Assembly: GCA_902613065.1 (NCBI GenBank)
Contig: CACMFU010000009.1
Span: 1 to 57,044 of the forward strand
Origin: an uncultured Pelagibacteraceae bacterium
GTDB lineage: Bacteria > Pseudomonadota > Alphaproteobacteria > Pelagibacterales > Pelagibacteraceae
Reading direction: 5' to 3'
Length of the DNA: 57,044 nucleotides
Below the pieces are notes generated by a model that was not told where the DNA came from, searched no databases, and saw only the letters and a list, made by a program, of their open reading frames with translations. This document shows, one piece after another, positions 1 through 9,066 of the stretch. The translations under genes were made by a program, and so were the position numbers. Every line of letters starts with the position of its first letter. The stretch's first letter is position 1.

Positions 1-362
1 TTGTCGGAGCAAGCCCAGACTCAAAAAAAACTTCCAATATAATAATGAAATATTTAAGAAATACAGGTTACAAAGTTTTTCCTGTTAATCCAGTAACAGA
101 TAATAAAATTATACATGGTGAACCAGTTTATAAAAAACTAACGGATATTAAAGATCATGTTGGAATTGTTAATGTTTTTAGACCTAGTGAGGAGGCTGAG
201 GAAATAGCAAAACAAACAATAGAAATTGGTGCAAATGTATTATGGTTGCAATTAGGAATTCACAACGAAAATGCAGCTAAATTAGTCTCTCAAAATAAAA
301 TTTATTATATCTCTAATAAATGTATTAAAAACGAATACGATAGATTATTCAAAACTATATAA
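1..362 (+). CDS. CoA-binding domain protein (YccU-like), 5' truncated by window edge
   Basis: The reading frame is already open at base 3, where the codons read VGASPDSKKTSN directly before the first internal ATG at 45. The true start therefore lies left of the window and the ATG at 45 is not the start. The VGAS-P-D-SN stretch followed by GYKVFPVNP is the nucleotide-binding N-terminus of the small Rossmann-fold CoA-binding family (CoA_binding_2). The C-terminal part, with the VLWLQLGI block, also fits this family of about 135-145 residues. Members bind CoA or a related nucleotide, and their physiological role is unclear. The next gene starts 66 bases downstream on the same strand. The family call is fairly safe; the function is not known. 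Confidence 0.8.
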   Translation, partial: VGASPDSKKTSNIIMKYLRNTGYKVFPVNPVTDNKIIHGEPVYKKLTDIKDHVGIVNVFRPSEEAEEIAKQTIEIGANVLWLQLGIHNENAAKLVSQNKIYYISNKCIKNEYDRLFKTI

Positions 363-401
363 TATCAAATTATTAAGTGTGATATTAAGACCTTTTATTT
401 C

Positions 402-428
402 ATTTTAAATTTAAGATAAATTTAAAAT
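402..428 (+). repeat. Perfect 12-bp A/T inverted repeat abutting a start codon
   Basis: Arms at 402-413 and 417-428 are exact reverse complements separated by 3 bases, and the right arm ends at the base before the ATG at 429. As RNA it would form a hairpin made only of A-U pairs over the ribosome-binding region of the downstream gene. In DNA this rich in A and T such a palindrome can arise by chance, so a regulatory role is only a possibility. Confidence 0.4.
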
Positions 429-890
429 ATGAAATTCAAAATTTTATTTTTTTTAATTACATTTTTTTATTTTAATTCTTCATTTGCCGATGTTTTAAAA
501 CCAAGTGTGAATATAGATCCAAAACAAGTTGTTTTAATTCAATTAAAGGCATTAATGAAAAATGACAGTCCATATAAAGATAGAGGGATTGAGCAAACAT
601 GGGAATTTGCACATCCAAATAATCAAAGGATGACAGGTCCATTAGATAGATTTAAAAGAATGTTAAAAGGGGCTTCATACTCGATGCTGATTGATCACAA
701 AGAAAATACAGTAACTGAAATTTACAAATCAAGTGCAATGGCAACTTATGAAGTTGTTGTCTTGGATAAGGACAAACAATATTTTAAATTTAAATGGAAA
801 GTTGAAAAGAATAATAAAGAAGGCAATCTTTTAGATTGCTGGCTAACAACAGCGGTTTCACAACCAATACCAATGGGATCATCAATATAA
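429..890 (+). CDS. Secreted DUF4864-like protein
   Basis: This 153-residue protein begins with a clear signal peptide: a short basic start, a Phe/Leu/Ile-rich core, and a likely cleavage after NSSFA near residue 20. The mature part has the pattern QLKALMKND near residues 39-47, followed by WEFAHPNNQR and a FKRMLKGASYSML segment. This resembles the DUF4864 family, whose function is unknown. It is probably periplasmic. No SD sequence is visible; a 12-bp A/T hairpin abuts the ATG. Its stop codon overlaps the next start by one base (TAATG), so it is probably cotranscribed and translationally coupled with the small membrane gene at 890. The DUF assignment is from recalled pattern only. Confidence 0.65.
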   Translation: MKFKILFFLITFFYFNSSFADVLKPSVNIDPKQVVLIQLKALMKNDSPYKDRGIEQTWEFAHPNNQRMTGPLDRFKRMLKGASYSMLIDHKENTVTEIYKSSAMATYEVVVLDKDKQYFKFKWKVEKNNKEGNLLDCWLTTAVSQPIPMGSSI

Positions 891-1093
891 TGAAAAAGCC
901 TCCAATGTATATTAGGTACGCAATTCTAATGTTTATATTATGCTTTCCAACAATTTCATCTACTCAACTTGGGTGGTATTTTTGGGGAAGTGAAGTTGGG
1001 ATTAATATTGGCATGGTAGTAGGTACAATTTCCGTTATAGTTGCCGCTTATTTAATGTTCAGAATGGGCTGGCGTGACGCAGATGATGAATAA
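890..1093 (+). CDS. Small two-helix membrane protein of unknown function
   Basis: This 67-residue protein starts at the ATG at 890, which shares a base with the stop of the upstream gene. An in-frame start at 836 lies inside that gene and was rejected. There are two hydrophobic segments: residues about 8-26, which contain a Cys-Phe-Pro, and about 38-57. The C-terminus RMGWRDADDE is charged. No catalytic motif is visible and I do not recognise a family. The tight coupling with the secreted DUF4864-like protein suggests the two act together at the envelope. The next gene, a demethylating dehydrogenase, starts 46 bases on, so it may share the transcript. Confidence 0.7.
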   Translation: MKKPPMYIRYAILMFILCFPTISSTQLGWYFWGSEVGINIGMVVGTISVIVAAYLMFRMGWRDADDE

Positions 1094-1139
1094 TAGAATT
1101 TTGTTTCGTTAGTAATTAAAATTTAGTAGGAATCTGAGA

Positions 1140-3572
1140 ATGAAATCCAAAGCAAAAGTTGTTGTAGTTGGTGGTGGAGTAGTAGGGGTTAGCGCACTCT
1201 ATCACTTAGCAAAAAAAGGTTGGTCAGATGTTGCTTTAATTGAAAGAAAAGAACTAACATCAGGTTCAACTTGGCATGCAGCGGGCTTATTACCACTATT
1301 TAATATGAGTTATTCTGTAGGACAACTTCATAAGTATGCTGTCAATTTATATAAAACTTTAGAGGAAGAGACAGGTAAGAATGTAGGTTTCAGCGTTGTA
1401 TCAAATATTAGATTAGCAAGCACTAAAGATAGAATGGATGAATACTTTCAATACGCAGGTGTTGCTCAAACAATAGGTGTTGATGTAAAATTTTTAACTC
1501 CAGACCAAGTTAAGGAAATCTGGCCATTATGTAATACATCAGATTTAGTAGGTGCAATACAACACCCTGAAGATGGATATATTCAACCAGCAGATTTAAC
1601 ACAAGCTCTTGCTACAGGCGCAAGAAATAGAGGAGCAGAAATTTATAGAAATACAAATGTTGTTGGAATGAAACAAACCAAAGATGGTTGGGTTGTTGAA
1701 ACAGATAAAGGATCTATAGAGTGTGAACATATTATTTCTTGTTCAGGAAATTTTGCAAGACAAACTGGAAAGATGGTTGGTTTAGATATTCCAGTAATCC
1801 CAGTAGAACATCAATACATTGTTACTGAACCTCATCCAGAAATTCAAAAAAGAAAAAAAGATGGACTACCAGAGATGGGAGTTTTAAGAGATAGTGATAG
1901 CAGATGGTACATGAGAGAAGAAGCAGGTGGATTAATTTTAGGACCATATGAAGATGGAGCACCAGCTTGTTATGTAGATGGACCATCAAAAGATTCTGAA
2001 TATGAATTATTTCAGGAAGATTTGGATAGATTGGCTCCACACATTGAAGGTGCAATACATAGAGTCCCTGCGTTTGGAGAGGTAGGAGTTAAGAAAGTTT
2101 ATAACGGTGCAATTTGCTATACACCTGATGGTAACCCAATTGTTGGTCCTGCTTGGGGATTGAAAAATTTTTGGATAAATGAAGGTCATAGTTTTGGTAT
2201 CACTGCAGCAGGTGGAGCAGGATGGCAACTTGCTGAATGGATTGTAGATGGTGAACCCACAATTGATATGCTTGGTGTTGAACCAAGAAGGTATGGAGAT
2301 TATTGCTCTAAATCATATTTAAAAGCTAAAAATGAAGAAGCCTACAGTCACGTTTTCATAACTCACTTTCCTGATGAAGAAAGACCAGCAGCAAGACCAT
2401 TAAGAACAGCGCCATGTTATGACAGAATGAAAAATTTAGGAGCAGTGTTTGGTCAAAAATTTGGATGGGAACGACCTAACTTTTTTGCAACTGATGGAAT
2501 GGAGCAAAAAGATGATTGGTCATTTAGAAGATCAAAATGGTTCAATGCAATGGAAAAAGAATGCAAAAATGTAAAAGAAAATGTTGGTCTTTTGGATATG
2601 ACTGCATTTGCAAAATGTAGAATTAAAGGACCTGGTGCTGAGGAATTTTTAGATAATTTAGTTGCAAACAAATTACCAAAAAAAGTTGGAAGAATTAATT
2701 TATGTCATGCTTTAAATACTAAAGGCGGAGTTCATTCTGAATTTACTATTATGAGAGAGTCACATGATAGCTTTTATTTAGTATCAGCAGGAGCTTTCCA
2801 AAGATTAGATCATGATTGGATTTTAAAATGGATGCCTTCAGACGGTTCAGTGCAGTTTGAAAATTTAACTAATAGTAATGGAGTTTTGGTTGTTTCAGGT
2901 CCAAAAGCAAGAGAGTTAATGCAAAGAGTTTCAAAAGATGATTTTTCAAATGAAAACTTTAAATGGCTAAGTGCAAAAATGGTTGATGTAGGGTACGCAC
3001 CAGTAAATGCTATGAGAGTTAATTTTGTTGGTGAATTAGGATGGGAACTTCATCATCCAATTGAATATCAAAATCACATTTTTGATAAACTTATGGAAGC
3101 AGGACAAGATCTTGGACTAAAGCCATATGGTATTAGAGCAATGAATAGTTTGAGAGTAGAAAAATCGTATAAATTGGTTGGAACAGAACTATCAATAGAA
3201 TACTCACCTTATGAAAGTGGTCTTGATAGATTTATACATCCTAATAAAGGAAGTTTTATTGGACTTGAAGCATTGAACAAGTGGAGAGAAAAAGGTTTTG
3301 ATAACAAACTTGTTACTTTGGAGGTTCATAATCCAAAAGATGCAGATGTATTAGGCAACAATCCAATTTATGAAAATGGAAGTGTTATAGGAAGAGCTAC
3401 AGGAGGAGATTTTGGTTTTAGAATTGGAAAATCATTAGCATTAGGAATGGTTAAACCAGAATTAGCAAATGTTGGACAAAAACTTAAAATTGAAATATTA
3501 GGTGAGAAATATGATGCTACAATTTTAGATGAAAGTCCTTACGATCCAGAAAACAATTTATTAAGAGCTTAA
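1140..3572 (+). CDS. Dimethylglycine/sarcosine dehydrogenase-like FAD-GcvT enzyme
   Basis: This 810-residue fusion has an N-terminal FAD-dependent DAO oxidoreductase and a C-terminal GcvT-like aminomethyltransferase domain (from about residue 430). A dinucleotide-binding GGGVVG lies at residues 11-16. TWHAAG follows; its His46 matches the histidine that carries covalent FAD in dimethylglycine dehydrogenase. The family oxidatively removes a methyl group from methylated glycines and passes the one-carbon unit to tetrahydrofolate, with electrons going to ETF. That electron route is encoded immediately downstream: both ETF subunits and ETF-ubiquinone oxidoreductase follow, the first with a 1-nt overlap. 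Dimethylglycine, sarcosine or a related N-methyl compound is the likely substrate, but the sequence does not decide which. A close paralogue lies at 15076. Confidence 0.85.
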   Translation: MKSKAKVVVVGGGVVGVSALYHLAKKGWSDVALIERKELTSGSTWHAAGLLPLFNMSYSVGQLHKYAVNLYKTLEEETGKNVGFSVVSNIRLASTKDRMDEYFQYAGVAQTIGVDVKFLTPDQVKEIWPLCNTSDLVGAIQHPEDGYIQPADLTQALATGARNRGAEIYRNTNVVGMKQTKDGWVVETDKGSIECEHIISCSGNFARQTGKMVGLDIPVIPVEHQYIVTEPHPEIQKRKKDGLPEMGVLRDSDSRWYMREEAGGLILGPYEDGAPACYVDGPSKDSEYELFQEDLDRLAPHIEGAIHRVPAFGEVGVKKVYNGAICYTPDGNPIVGPAWGLKNFWINEGHSFGITAAGGAGWQLAEWIVDGEPTIDMLGVEPRRYGDYCSKSYLKAKNEEAYSHVFITHFPDEERPAARPLRTAPCYDRMKNLGAVFGQKFGWERPNFFATDGMEQKDDWSFRRSKWFNAMEKECKNVKENVGLLDMTAFAKCRIKGPGAEEFLDNLVANKLPKKVGRINLCHALNTKGGVHSEFTIMRESHDSFYLVSAGAFQRLDHDWILKWMPSDGSVQFENLTNSNGVLVVSGPKARELMQRVSKDDFSNENFKWLSAKMVDVGYAPVNAMRVNFVGELGWELHHPIEYQNHIFDKLMEAGQDLGLKPYGIRAMNSLRVEKSYKLVGTELSIEYSPYESGLDRFIHPNKGSFIGLEALNKWREKGFDNKLVTLEVHNPKDADVLGNNPIYENGSVIGRATGGDFGFRIGKSLALGMVKPELANVGQKLKIEILGEKYDATILDESPYDPENNLLRA

Positions 3573-4321
3573 TGAAAATATTAGTCGCAGTTAAAAGAGT
3601 TATTGATTACAACGTTCAAATAAGAGTTAAAGAAGATGGTTCTGGTGTTGTTACTGACAACGTTAAAATGTCAACAAATCCACCAGATGATAATGCAATA
3701 GAAGAAGCAGTAAAAATTAAAGAGGCTGGCAAAGCTAAAGAAATAGTTGCAATTACAATCGGTGAAGAAAAAGCTCAAGAAACTGTTAGAAAAGCATTAG
3801 CTGTTGGAGCGGATAGGGGAATACATGTCAAAGTTGATAATGTGATTGAGCCATTAGCAGTTTCAAAAATTTTGAAAAAAATTGTAGAAAAAGAAAATCC
3901 TGATTTGGTGTTTATGGGAAAACAAGCAATTGACGATGATTGTAATCAAACTGGTCAGATGCTTGCAGCTTTATTAAATTGGCCTCAAGCAACTTTTGCA
4001 TCGAAAATTGAAGTTAAAGATAATGCATTAGAAGTAACTCGTGAAATTGATGAAGGTTTAGAAACTATTGAAGTAAATGTTCCAGCTATTGTTACATGTG
4101 ATTTAAGACTAAATGAACCAAGATATGCTTCGCTTCCAAATATTATGAAAGCGAAGAAAAAACCAATAGAACAGTTAAATGCTTCAGATTTAGGAGTTGA
4201 TATTAATCCTAGAATCGAACAAATTAAAGTTGAGGAACCACCAAAAAGAAAAGCTGGAATAAAAGTCGCTAGTGTAGAAGAATTAGTGCAAAAATTAAAA
4301 AATGAGGCTAAGGTAATTTAA
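3572..4321 (+). CDS. etfB: Electron transfer flavoprotein beta subunit
   Basis: At 249 residues this has the usual EtfB length. The N-terminus [14 protein letters not shown] and the C-terminal stretch [18 protein letters not shown] are family hallmarks. The latter includes the loop leucine that docks onto partner dehydrogenases. EtfB binds AMP and pairs with EtfA to carry single electrons from flavoprotein dehydrogenases. The ATG overlaps the stop of the FAD-GcvT dehydrogenase by one base, and etfA begins directly after the stop. The whole set is therefore almost certainly one operon and this ETF is probably dedicated to, or coexpressed with, demethylation. Confidence 0.95.
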   Translation: MKILVAVKRVIDYNVQIRVKEDGSGVVTDNVKMSTNPPDDNAIEEAVKIKEAGKAKEIVAITIGEEKAQETVRKALAVGADRGIHVKVDNVIEPLAVSKILKKIVEKENPDLVFMGKQAIDDDCNQTGQMLAALLNWPQATFASKIEVKDNALEVTREIDEGLETIEVNVPAIVTCDLRLNEPRYASLPNIMKAKKKPIEQLNASDLGVDINPRIEQIKVEEPPKRKAGIKVASVEELVQKLKNEAKVI

Positions 4322-5275
4322 ATGTCAGTATTATTAATTGCAGAACATAATAATAAAGAGGTTAGACCATTTACCTATAATGCTATAACTGCAGCTTCTC
4401 AAATAAATGAGGATCTTCATGTTTTGGTTTTAGGTCATCAAGCTGATGATGTTGCAAAATCTTTATCTGAAGTTCCAAATGTAAAAAAAGTTATTCACGT
4501 TGATAATAAAATTTATGAAAACTACATTGCTGAAAATTATACAGCAGCAATAATTAAGCATGCAGAAAGTTATTCACATATTGTAAGCTCAGCAAATACA
4601 TTTGGCAAAAATTTAATGCCAAGAATTGCAGCATTACTAGATACTTCGCAAGTGAGCGATATAATTAAAGTTATTTCTGAGGATACTTTTTTAAGACCAA
4701 TTTATGCAGGAAATGCTTTTGCTACGGTTAAAAGTAATGACAAAAAAAAATGTGTTACTATTAGACCGACGTCGTTTGACCCTGCTGATAAGAGTGGTGG
4801 ATCTGCTGAAATTACAAAATCTGATCCAGCAGAAGCTAGTTCATCAACTAAATTTCTAAAGAAAGAAGAAGTTAAGTCAGACAGACCAGAGCTTGGAACA
4901 GCTAGAATAGTTATTTCTGGTGGCAGAGGAATGCAAAATGGCGAAAATTTCAAATTAATAAGTGATATTGCGGATAAACTTAATGCAGCAATTGGTGCAT
5001 CTAGAGCAGCAGTTGATGCAGGTTATATTACGAATGATCATCAAGTGGGACAAACGGGTAAAGTGGTAGTCCCAGATTTATATATTGCAGTTGGAATTTC
5101 AGGTGCGATACAGCACTTAGCAGGAATGAAAGAAAGCAAAGTTATTGTGGCTATAAATAAAGACGGTGAAGCTCCAATTTTTAGTGTCGCAGATTACGGA
5201 TTAGAAGCAGATCTTTTTGAGGCTCTTCCTCAGTTTTTGTCAGAATTGAACAAATTAAACACTATACAAAAATAG
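4322..5275 (+). CDS. etfA: Electron transfer flavoprotein alpha subunit
   Basis: This 317-residue protein has an N-terminal ETF domain and a C-terminal FAD-binding domain. The FAD domain shows GGRGM near residue 200, [27 protein letters not shown] and the conserved tail of the family. It holds the redox-active FAD of the ETF heterodimer. It starts at the base after the etfB stop, with no SD, consistent with translational coupling. The ETF-ubiquinone oxidoreductase gene starts 24 bases downstream. Length and motifs are ordinary for the family. Confidence 0.95.
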   Translation: MSVLLIAEHNNKEVRPFTYNAITAASQINEDLHVLVLGHQADDVAKSLSEVPNVKKVIHVDNKIYENYIAENYTAAIIKHAESYSHIVSSANTFGKNLMPRIAALLDTSQVSDIIKVISEDTFLRPIYAGNAFATVKSNDKKKCVTIRPTSFDPADKSGGSAEITKSDPAEASSSTKFLKKEEVKSDRPELGTARIVISGGRGMQNGENFKLISDIADKLNAAIGASRAAVDAGYITNDHQVGQTGKVVVPDLYIAVGISGAIQHLAGMKESKVIVAINKDGEAPIFSVADYGLEADLFEALPQFLSELNKLNTIQK

Positions 5276-5299
5276 CAAATACTGTAAGAAATTATCATT

Positions 5300-6919
5300 A
5301 TGTCCAGAGAAGTGATGGAATACGATGTTGTCATCGTAGGTGGCGGACCATCAGGACTTTCAACTGCAATTAAATTAAAGCAGTTAAATCCAGATATTAA
5401 TGTCTGCCTTTTAGAGAAAGCATCTGAAATTGGTGCACACATTTTATCAGGGAACGTGTTTGAAACACGTGCTTTAGACGAACTAATACCTAATTGGAAA
5501 GAATTAGATACTCCCATTAAAACAAAAGTTACAAAAGAAAAATTTTTATTTTTAGGAAAACAAAAATCATTAAGTTGGCCAACATGGTTGCTTCCTAAGG
5601 TTCAACAAAATCATAATAATTATATTATAAGTCTTGCAAATCTTTGTAGATGGTTAGCAGAGAAGGCTGAAGGATTAGGAGTTGAAATATTCCCAGGATT
5701 TCCAGCAAGTGAAGTTTTATATAATGATGATGGATCAGTTAAAGGTATTGCAACTCAAGATATGGGTATCGACAAAGAGGGAAATAAAAAAGATACTTAT
5801 GAACCAGGAATGGAATTACATGCAAAAGTTACAGTCTTTGCAGAAGGATGCAGAGGTCACTTAGGAAAAGAATTAATTAAGAAGTTTGAGTTGGATAAAG
5901 GTAAAAATCCTCAACAATATGGAATTGGTTTTAAAGAAATTTGGGAGATAGATGAAAAAAATCATACAGAAGGTTTAGTAATGCATACTGCTGGATGGCC
6001 TTTAGACAATAACACCTATGGTGGAAGTTTTATGTATCATGCAGAAAATAAACAAGTTTTTCTTGGTTACGTAATTGGATTAGATTACCAAAATCCTCAT
6101 CTCTCACCTTTCGATGAATTCCAAAGATTTAAAACTCATCCAGATATAAAAAAAATAATTGAAGGTGGAAAAAGAATTTCTTATGGCGCACGAGCTTTAA
6201 TTGAGGGAGGTATACAGAGTTTACCTCAGATGTTTATGCCAGGTGCTTTGTTAGTTGGATGTGACGCGGGAACGTTAAATATGCCTAAAATAAAAGGGTC
6301 TCATACTGCAATGAAAAGTGGAATGATCGCTGCAGAAACAATTTATGAGCATCTTACAAAAAATATAAATTTATCTACATATGAACAAAAATTTAAAGAA
6401 AGTTGGGTTTACAAAGAATTATATGAGGCGAGAAATGTAAAACCAAGTTTCTCTTGGGGTTTAATTCTGGGTATATTATTTACTGGAATTGACCAGATTT
6501 TATTTAGAGGAAAGCTTCCTTTCACATTAAAGCATAAACACGCTGATCATGAAGCTTTAAAACCAGCAGATAAAATGCCAAAAATTGATTATCCTAAGCC
6601 TGATAACGTTATTACTTTTGATAAAACTAGTTCGGTTTATTTAACAGGTACAATTCATGATGATAATCAGCCAGTCCACTTAAAACTTAAAGATCCAGAT
6701 TTGCCAATAAAATATACTTTAGAAAAATTTGATGAGCCTGCACAAAGATATTGTCCAGCAGGAGTTTATGAAGTTCAAGAAGTAAATTCTGTTCAAAAAT
6801 TTGTAATAAATGCACAAAATTGCATACATTGTAAAACTTGTGATATTAAAGAGCCATCTCAAAACATTACTTGGGTTACACCAGAAGGCGGAGGTGGACC
6901 TAAATACGGAAATATGTAA
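5300..6919 (+). CDS. Electron transfer flavoprotein-ubiquinone oxidoreductase
   Basis: This 539-residue enzyme takes electrons from reduced ETF through FAD and a 4Fe-4S cluster and reduces ubiquinone at the membrane. The FAD site GGGPSGLS is near residues 13-20. The C-terminal ferredoxin-like region has CPAGVYE and then NCIHCKTCDIKEP, giving the four cluster cysteines, and ends with the family tail GGGGPKY. The ATG at 5300 gives a short lead into the flavin motif; an ATG five codons later is also possible. It closes the dehydrogenase-etfB-etfA group. The stop is followed directly, with no gap, by the stop codon of the convergent DUF2237 gene. Confidence 0.95.
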   Translation: MSREVMEYDVVIVGGGPSGLSTAIKLKQLNPDINVCLLEKASEIGAHILSGNVFETRALDELIPNWKELDTPIKTKVTKEKFLFLGKQKSLSWPTWLLPKVQQNHNNYIISLANLCRWLAEKAEGLGVEIFPGFPASEVLYNDDGSVKGIATQDMGIDKEGNKKDTYEPGMELHAKVTVFAEGCRGHLGKELIKKFELDKGKNPQQYGIGFKEIWEIDEKNHTEGLVMHTAGWPLDNNTYGGSFMYHAENKQVFLGYVIGLDYQNPHLSPFDEFQRFKTHPDIKKIIEGGKRISYGARALIEGGIQSLPQMFMPGALLVGCDAGTLNMPKIKGSHTAMKSGMIAAETIYEHLTKNINLSTYEQKFKESWVYKELYEARNVKPSFSWGLILGILFTGIDQILFRGKLPFTLKHKHADHEALKPADKMPKIDYPKPDNVITFDKTSSVYLTGTIHDDNQPVHLKLKDPDLPIKYTLEKFDEPAQRYCPAGVYEVQEVNSVQKFVINAQNCIHCKTCDIKEPSQNITWVTPEGGGGPKYGNM

Positions 6920-7294
6920 TTAAGATAAATCGATTGCAAACTTTTTTAAGGTTTCAATTGGAATAAGCTTTAAAGTGTTTTTATGAGTTTTTTTTAAATA
7001 AATCGGACATCCTTTTCCAGCTTCTAAAGCTCGAGCATACCAGCCTGCACACACGCACCAACTATCTCCATCTTTTAAACCCGGAAAACCAAACTCAGGA
7101 TGAGGTGTAATTAAATCATTGCCTGCTTCTTTACACCATTCTAAAAATTCAGTATTTACTTTTGCACAAACAGTGTGCACACCATGATCATTTTCATCTG
7201 TATTGCAACATCCGTCTCTATACCATCCTGTTAAAGGATCATTTGAACATAACTCTAAGTCTTCGTCTAAAACGTTTTTTTGTTTATCAGCCAT
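6920..7294 (-). CDS. DUF2237 family protein
   Basis: This 124-residue cytoplasmic protein is rich in cysteine and tryptophan. It shows GWYRDGCC, HTVCAKV, a central GLKDGDSWCVCAGWYARALEAG block and a PIYLKKTH segment, which together define the DUF2237 family. The function of that family is unknown. The clustered conserved cysteines could bind a metal, but that is an inference. Its start overlaps the end of the upstream 2OG oxygenase gene by 8 bases on the same strand. The likely transcript therefore runs hisI, oxygenase, DUF2237. Confidence 0.85.
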   Translation of the reverse strand: MADKQKNVLDEDLELCSNDPLTGWYRDGCCNTDENDHGVHTVCAKVNTEFLEWCKEAGNDLITPHPEFGFPGLKDGDSWCVCAGWYARALEAGKGCPIYLKKTHKNTLKLIPIETLKKFAIDLS

Positions 7295-7895
7295 GAAACA
7301 ATCTTGTTAATTTTTTATCAATATCTATGTTAAAAGAAAATGATCTTCTTTCACCATCAGATTTAAATGGATATGCAGTATGCATTAAATTATTTGGGAA
7401 TAAGATAAGATCACCAACTCTTGGTTTATGATTAAATATAGAATTATTTAAAAAAGATTTAGAACCATAAATAAAATCAATTGTTCCGTTAGTTTTAATT
7501 TTTTTATGTCCCTTTGTTAAATTGTTTGGAATTTTTAAATAACCAACTCCAGAAACATTGCCATCATGAAAATGTACAGGGTTATAATCATTTTTAAATT
7601 GTCTTACGACCCATAAATTCTTAATTTTAATATTTTTTGACTTCTTATTAAGATTTTTTTTTAAATATTGATTTACACTTTTAAAAATAAAACTTTTTAA
7701 ATTTTTTTTAATAAATTTATTTTTTAATTCAATTTCTTGCTCAACTTGACCTACTAACTTTTTTGAGTAGTCATTTGATTTCAATTTTTTTTTATCTTTG
7801 ATAATACTTTCAACTTCATCATTAATTTTTTTTACCAAATTTAATGGAATTTTAACAACAGCAATTTTTGGTCCAAACGGACTTAAAACTTTCAT
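7287..7895 (-). CDS. Putative 2-oxoglutarate/Fe(II) oxygenase
   Basis: From the preferred ATG at 7895 the product has 202 residues. An in-frame start at 7973 would overlap hisI by 71 bases and add only a lysine-rich tail. The start at 7895 lies 7 bases after the hisI stop. The pattern HFHDGNVSGVGYL near residues 108-120, then GDLILFPNNLMHTAYPF (His172) and RRSFSFN (Arg184), matches the double-stranded beta-helix 2OG-Fe(II) oxygenase group related to TIGR02466. These residues supply iron and 2-oxoglutarate ligands. The substrate is unknown; the family includes phage-like and protein-modifying hydroxylases. Confidence 0.7.
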   Translation of the reverse strand: MKVLSPFGPKIAVVKIPLNLVKKINDEVESIIKDKKKLKSNDYSKKLVGQVEQEIELKNKFIKKNLKSFIFKSVNQYLKKNLNKKSKNIKIKNLWVVRQFKNDYNPVHFHDGNVSGVGYLKIPNNLTKGHKKIKTNGTIDFIYGSKSFLNNSIFNHKPRVGDLILFPNNLMHTAYPFKSDGERRSFSFNIDIDKKLTRLFHG

Positions 7896-7902
7896 TAATT
7901 TT

Positions 7903-8391
7903 TTATATTTTTGTTGGATTAGGTTGTCCTTTATAAACAACCTCTGGATCAAATTTTTTTTCTTCTTCTTCAAATTTCATTTCAATTTGTCTTGCATTAT
8001 CAATTTTACCCAAAGGAACAGATCTGTAAAAACAGGATCTGTACCCAACGTGGCAACTAGAACCTTCGCCAATATCTACAGTCATCCACACTGCATCTTG
8101 ATCATCATCAATTCGAATCTCTTTTACTTTTTGAACAAACCCACTTGTTTTTCCTTTATGCCAAATTGATTGCCTTGATCTGCTCCAGTAATGTGCTTCT
8201 TTGGTTTCAATAGTTAACTTGAAGGCTTCGACATTCATATACCCATGCATTAATATTTCTTTTGTTTTTGAGCATGTTGTAATGACTGGAATCAATCCAT
8301 CATTGTCGAATTTAGGAGATAAAAGCTTGCCTTCTTCTATTTCTGCTACATTTTCTCTTTTTTTAAACATATATGTGGAATTATCTAACAT
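7903..8391 (-). CDS. hisI: Phosphoribosyl-AMP cyclohydrolase
   Basis: This 162-residue enzyme opens the adenine ring of phosphoribosyl-AMP, the third step of histidine synthesis. Family blocks are complete: HGYMNVEAF, EAHYWSRSRQSIWHKG, the metal region IDDDQDAVW (Asp95, 97 and 99) and CHVGYRSCFYR (Cys113 and Cys120). In the classic DCDxD motif the middle residue is a zinc-binding cysteine; here it is Asp96. Some alphaproteobacterial proteins may share this, which I cannot verify. There is no fused HisE domain. A later in-frame start at 8370 is possible. It is divergent from folE across 57 bases of AT-rich DNA. Confidence 0.92.
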   Translation of the reverse strand: MLDNSTYMFKKRENVAEIEEGKLLSPKFDNDGLIPVITTCSKTKEILMHGYMNVEAFKLTIETKEAHYWSRSRQSIWHKGKTSGFVQKVKEIRIDDDQDAVWMTVDIGEGSSCHVGYRSCFYRSVPLGKIDNARQIEMKFEEEEKKFDPEVVYKGQPNPTKI

Positions 8392-8448
8392 AATAATAAA
8401 TATAATAAATATTTTAAAATTAAGGTTTTATATATATAAAAGCACGTC

Positions 8449-9051
8449 ATGAAATTAGTAAAAAACGAAAACGAAAAAAAAATTAACGAAGTAACAGACA
8501 AGGAAGCTGAAGAAGCTTTCGTTAAAATTCTTAAGTGGTTAGGTGAAGATCCTACCAGAGAAGGTTTATTGGAAACTCCAAAAAGAGTAACAAAAGCATT
8601 TAAAGAATATTTCAAGGGATACAAAGAAGATCCTAAAGCAGTTTTAGATAAAACATTTGGTGATGTTGAAGGCTATAGCGATATGGTTGTTCAAAAAAAT
8701 ATTTCAGTTCAAAGTCATTGCGAACATCACATGGCACCAATTATAGGAATTGCTCATGTAGCGTATATTCCAAATCAAAGAGTTGTAGGATTAAGTAAAA
8801 TAGCAAGAGTAGTAGAAGTATTTTCTAAAAGATTACAAACACAAGAAAGATTAACTGTTCAGATCGCTAATACTTTAATGGAGTCGTTGGATGCAAAAGG
8901 AGTTGCGGTAACAATAGATTCAACTCATCAGTGTATGACTATGAGAGGCATAAAAAAAGAGCAAGCTACCACAGTTACAAATTTTTATCTTGGACAGTTT
9001 AAAGACGATTTAAGTTATCAAAATAGATATTTGCGATTTATTGCAAAATAA
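8449..9051 (+). CDS. folE: GTP cyclohydrolase I
   Basis: This 200-residue enzyme converts GTP to dihydroneopterin triphosphate, the first step of folate synthesis. The zinc ligands appear as Cys91 and His94 in SHCEHHMAP and Cys162 in STHQCMTMRG, at the spacing known from E. coli FolE. DPTREGLLETPKRV near residues 35-48 is the family N-terminal signature. Folate is also the one-carbon acceptor of the two FAD-GcvT dehydrogenases in this window. AcuI follows 15 bases downstream on the same strand and may be cotranscribed. Confidence 0.95.
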   Translation: MKLVKNENEKKINEVTDKEAEEAFVKILKWLGEDPTREGLLETPKRVTKAFKEYFKGYKEDPKAVLDKTFGDVEGYSDMVVQKNISVQSHCEHHMAPIIGIAHVAYIPNQRVVGLSKIARVVEVFSKRLQTQERLTVQIANTLMESLDAKGVAVTIDSTHQCMTMRGIKKEQATTVTNFYLGQFKDDLSYQNRYLRFIAK

Positions 9052-9066
9052 TATTTACTGATAAAC

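Noticed and set aside
1094..1139. Glycine or SAM riboswitch before the FAD-GcvT dehydrogenase
   Set aside because: Only 46 bases separate the genes, too short for a known aptamer, and no conserved aptamer core is visible.
7896..7973. N-terminal extension of the 2OG oxygenase
   Set aside because: It would overlap hisI by 71 bases and add only a lysine-rich tail; the ATG at 7895 lies 7 bases after the hisI stop.
7798..8169. Plus-strand frame of 123 residues opposite the 2OG oxygenase and hisI genes
   Set aside because: It spans two real genes on the other strand and encodes a Phe/Asn-rich string typical of antisense AT-rich DNA.
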